The notes under the pieces: generated by a model
Told to the model about the DNA's origin: nothing
Seen by the model: the letters and a program-made list of their open reading frames with translations, nothing else
The model's database searches: none
Origin: Bradyrhizobium sp. OK095
GTDB taxonomy: Bacteria; Pseudomonadota; Alphaproteobacteria; Rhizobiales; Xanthobacteraceae
Assembly: GCF_900109945.1 (NCBI RefSeq)
Contig: NZ_FOBX01000012.1
Location: forward strand, 124,001-188,000
Direction: 5' to 3'
Length of the DNA stretch: 64,000 nucleotides
Shown: piece by piece, positions 61,488 to 64,000 of the stretch
How positions within the stretch are numbered: position 1 is the first letter of the stretch
Layout of the letters: each line of letters begins with the position of its first letter
Position numbers and translations under genes: made by a program

Positions 61488-63614
61488 TCATTGAATTCGA
61501 ATGACGACTGTGTCCGCGGCGCCAGTGGCATCGATCACGGTGAGCCGCGCAAAGCCCGGACCGGGCGGATCGATCAGTCGCTGGCGCCGTCCGTCGATCT
61601 CGCCGAGCGCTGTCCCGTTAACCATGACAGTCATCGGCAACACCCCGCCGGCGACCTTGACGGGCATGGCAGCGGCCTCCGCCCCGCCCGAGCGATCGAC
61701 ATCGATCCGCGAGCCATTGAGCGGGAACTGGATGTGCAGGGCCTGCTCGCTGCCGATCCGCACCAGTTCCCCGACCGGGCGGAACCGCTTGAGCGGCAAC
61801 GGCAACTTCGCATTGCTGGCGACCAGGGTTCCCTTCGGCGGCTTCGGCAACGGGACCAGCGTCTTGCCGGTGCGGGCGAAGGCATCGAACAGGATGGGTG
61901 CGGCGGCGACCCGTCCGATCAGGCCGGGAACCGGCGCGCCATCGGGCCGGCCGACCCAGACACCTATGGTCATGCGGCCGTCGAACCCAACCGACCATGC
62001 GTCGCGATAGCCGTAGGACGTGCCGGTCTTGAAGGCGATGCGATTGTGGGCCGCGTTTTCCGGCGGCGGGGTGCCCAGCAGCACGTTGCCGACCTGCCAC
62101 GCCGCCACCGGATCGAGCAATCGCAGCGGCTCGCGGTCGTCTTTGGCCGTGACGATCTCGCGCAGCGGCTTGGTGGTCCCAAGCCGGGCAAAGCCCGCAT
62201 AGAGCTGAGCAAGGTCCTGGAGTGTCACGCCGACGCCGCCAAGACCCATGGCAAGCCCCGGGGCCTCGTCCTTCGGCAGCACCAGATTGCCGCCGGCCTG
62301 CCGCAGCCGCGACGCCAGCCGGCTCGCGCCGACGCGGTCGAGCAGCACGATGGCCGGCACGTTCAGCGACAATTGCAGCGCTTTCTTCACCGACACCGTG
62401 CCCTGGAAGGTCATGTCGAAATTTTCCGGCGCGTAGGAGCCGAAGCGCACCGGACGGTCGTCGATCAGGCTGTCGGGATGAACAAAACCGTCCTCGAAGG
62501 CGAGGCCATAGATGAACGGCTTCAGCGTCGAGCCCGGTGAGCGGATAGCGCGGGTCATGTCGACCTGCCCTGCCCGGCTCTCGTCGAAATAATCGGCCGA
62601 GCCGACGCGCGCGAGCACGTCACCACTCTCGTTGTCGACCACGATAATGCCGACCGAGATGTTTTGCCCGAGCGCAATGGCACGGTCGCGCGCCAGCGGC
62701 TCCAGCACTTTCTGCAAGCTCGCATCCAGCGTCAGCTTGATGACCGGCGTATCCTTGACGGTCGAGAGCGCGGTGTCGGACGCATGCGGCGCCAGGATCG
62801 GCATCGGCTTGCGCAGTTTCGGTACAGGCACGGCCTTGGCCTGCTGCGCATCGTCAGCACTGACCACATACTCCTCGACCATGCGGTCGAGCACGCGATC
62901 GCGTGCTTTTCGCGCGGCCTCGGGATAGCGATCAAGCCGGCGCGTCTCCGGCGATTGCGGCAGCGCGACCAGCAGCGCGGCTTCGGCGAGCGACAGCCGC
63001 TTCGGCTCCTTGCCGAGATAGGCGATGGAGGCCGCGCGAATGCCTTCGAGATTGCCGCCATAAGGCGCGAGCGCGAGATAGAGATCGAGGATCTCAGCCT
63101 TGCTCATGCTGCGCTCGATCTCGATCGCGCGCACGATCTGCCGCAGCTTTGCATGAAGCGAGCGCTGCCGCCGCGGCTCCATCAGGCGTGCGAGCTGCAT
63201 CGAAATGGTCGAGCCGCCCGAGACGATGTGGCCGCGCGTGGTGAGCTGCAACGCGGCGCGGCCGAGCGCGAGCGGATCGAGACCGTTATGCGCGTAGAAG
63301 CGCTGGTCCTCGTAGGCGAGCAGCAGTTTGAGATAAGTCGGATCGACATTCGCTTTTGTCTCGACCGGCAGCCGCCAACGTCCGTCCGCCATCGCATAGG
63401 CGCGCAGCAATTTTCCGTTGCGGTCGACGATCGTGGTGGAGACCTGTCGCGCCTCGTCGAACGGCAGCGGGCCGAGGGAGTAGACCCAGCCGACGAAGCC
63501 GACGATGGCGAGGATGAACGTGAGCGCGAGGGCAGAGAGGGCGCACATAGTCGCGCGCCCTGCTCTGCTGCTGTGGTTCCGAGAAACGCGATCAGCCTCG
63601 CTCATCTCACTCAC
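61488..63614 (-). CDS. pbpC: Penicillin-binding protein 1C
   Basis: The protein has 708 residues. One N-terminal span is followed by a GT51 glycosyltransferase (LLLAYEDQRFYAHNGLDPLALGRA; GGSTISMQLARLM), then a transpeptidase with SPGSTLKPF (nucleophile Ser), SLN and FKTGTSYGYRDAW, and a C-terminal beta-rich BiPBP_C domain ending in DAAGAADTVVIRIQ. It polymerises and links peptidoglycan. GTG 63614 overlaps the macroglobulin stop by 4 bases; ATG 63605 is an alternative. The pair pbpC-A2M is conserved in many proteobacteria. Confidence 0.94.
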   Translation of the reverse strand: MSEMSEADRVSRNHSSRAGRATMCALSALALTFILAIVGFVGWVYSLGPLPFDEARQVSTTIVDRNGKLLRAYAMADGRWRLPVETKANVDPTYLKLLLAYEDQRFYAHNGLDPLALGRAALQLTTRGHIVSGGSTISMQLARLMEPRRQRSLHAKLRQIVRAIEIERSMSKAEILDLYLALAPYGGNLEGIRAASIAYLGKEPKRLSLAEAALLVALPQSPETRRLDRYPEAARKARDRVLDRMVEEYVVSADDAQQAKAVPVPKLRKPMPILAPHASDTALSTVKDTPVIKLTLDASLQKVLEPLARDRAIALGQNISVGIIVVDNESGDVLARVGSADYFDESRAGQVDMTRAIRSPGSTLKPFIYGLAFEDGFVHPDSLIDDRPVRFGSYAPENFDMTFQGTVSVKKALQLSLNVPAIVLLDRVGASRLASRLRQAGGNLVLPKDEAPGLAMGLGGVGVTLQDLAQLYAGFARLGTTKPLREIVTAKDDREPLRLLDPVAAWQVGNVLLGTPPPENAAHNRIAFKTGTSYGYRDAWSVGFDGRMTIGVWVGRPDGAPVPGLIGRVAAAPILFDAFARTGKTLVPLPKPPKGTLVASNAKLPLPLKRFRPVGELVRIGSEQALHIQFPLNGSRIDVDRSGGAEAAAMPVKVAGGVLPMTVMVNGTALGEIDGRRQRLIDPPGPGFARLTVIDATGAADTVVIRIQ

Positions 63615-64000
63615 TTCGCAGCCCGCACCTCGACATTGCCCGTGCCCGTCCGGCCATAGCGCGAGGGGTTGTACATGTCCTCGACATAGGCCTGCGGCAG
63701 CACGTATTTGCCGGGCGAGACCGCGCGCACGACATAGGCGACGGTGAAGACCGCCTTGGAATCCGAGGCCCGATCGACAGCTGCCGTGAAGCGGTCGTCG
63801 CGGAACTCGGTATCCTCGGGCTCCTGGCCGTCCTCGATCCAGCCCAGCGTGCCGCTGTCACCCGACGACACCAGTTTCGGATTGTCGATCTCGAGGCCTG
63901 CCGGCAGATAGTCGGACACCATGATGTGGCCGTACTCCGGCTTGGCCTCGGTAATCTTCAGCACCACCGCAAAGCGGTCGTTCTGCTTGACCTTGCTGAT
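63611..64000 (-). CDS. Alpha-2-macroglobulin-like protein, C-terminal part (cut by the window edge)
   Basis: The frame is open to the right edge, so the gene continues outside. The visible 129 residues include PEYGHIMVSDYLPAGLEIDNPKLVSSG, VFTVAYVVRAVSPGKYVLPQAYVEDMYNPSRYGR and end GNVEVRAAK, the C-terminal MG-like domain of bacterial alpha-2-macroglobulins (YfhM type). The family traps proteases in the periplasm and works with PBP1C, whose gene overlaps this stop by 4 bases. Confidence 0.88.
   Translation of the reverse strand: MSKVKQNDRFAVVLKITEAKPEYGHIMVSDYLPAGLEIDNPKLVSSGDSGTLGWIEDGQEPEDTEFRDDRFTAAVDRASDSKAVFTVAYVVRAVSPGKYVLPQAYVEDMYNPSRYGRTGTGNVEVRAAK

Noticed and set aside
1..64000. CRISPR arrays, integrase genes, complete insertion sequences or prophage
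   Set aside because: No regularly spaced direct repeats, Cas proteins, intact transposases, integrases or phage structural genes were seen in any frame.

Overview
The window is a high-GC chromosomal segment of an alphaproteobacterium, most likely Bradyrhizobium or a close relative. The evidence is the codon bias, a PopZ-type polar organiser, an aapJQMP amino-acid permease operon, a DUF2497/valS/tolC/pcm neighbourhood, an Omp25/Omp31-like porin, and dispersed palindromic and composite repeats of the kind common in Bradyrhizobium. This assignment is by inspection only; no database search was run.

Layout. Positions 1-644 hold a gene tail and a CinA-type amidase, followed by non-coding repeats. 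Positions 1186-6312 form a plus-strand operon for a B-family (ba3-like) heme-copper oxidase: a diheme cytochrome c, a triheme cytochrome c, a 58-residue membrane peptide, subunit II, subunit I and a membrane-anchored diheme cytochrome c. Positions 6351-17257 are mostly minus-strand housekeeping: hexapeptide transferase, glycosyltransferase, RatA/Coq10, lipA, a divergent 3-methyladenine glycosylase, valS, popZ, a TolC-family channel, pcm and tRNA-Asn. Positions 17404-21560 hold a secreted acidic protein, then a membrane-stress set of flotillin, a YqiJ/NfeD-like OB-fold protein and a PspA/IM30-like protein. The PspA-like frame continues upstream, in frame, into a domain resembling the N-terminal part of an IS605 TnpB/OrfB.

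Positions 21561-23544 are accessory: a lower-GC membrane protein and a nest of repeats. Positions 23545-30223 form a minus-strand operon: an amino-acid-type ABC uptake system (binding protein plus a fused permease-ATPase), an acetamidase/formamidase, a second copy fused behind an AraC regulator, and a RidA protein. Positions 30653-31856 carry small genes and tRNA-Cys. Positions 32013-35437 carry a porin, a Wzm/Wzt-type polysaccharide exporter and a DTW-domain tRNA-modifying enzyme. Positions 35475-44588 form a complete tripartite RND efflux operon with two pump subunits. Then follow cysK, a DUF805 protein, aapJQMP, metC and a Na/Pi cotransporter.

Positions 54943-57542 are a lower-GC three-gene island: a multispan membrane protein, a UbiA-family prenyltransferase and a divergent class I isoprenoid-synthase-like protein. 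It looks like an uncharacterised prenyl-lipid module. The window ends with a minus-strand envelope block: ArnT-like transferase, PAP2 phosphatase, GT2 transferase and LAB_N protein in one operon, then PBP1C coupled to an alpha-2-macroglobulin-like protein cut by the window edge.

The strongest candidates for undescribed biology are the TnpB-N/PspA-like reading frame beside flotillin, the prenyl island, the AraC-amidase fusion inside its own transport operon, and the cytochrome-rich oxidase operon.
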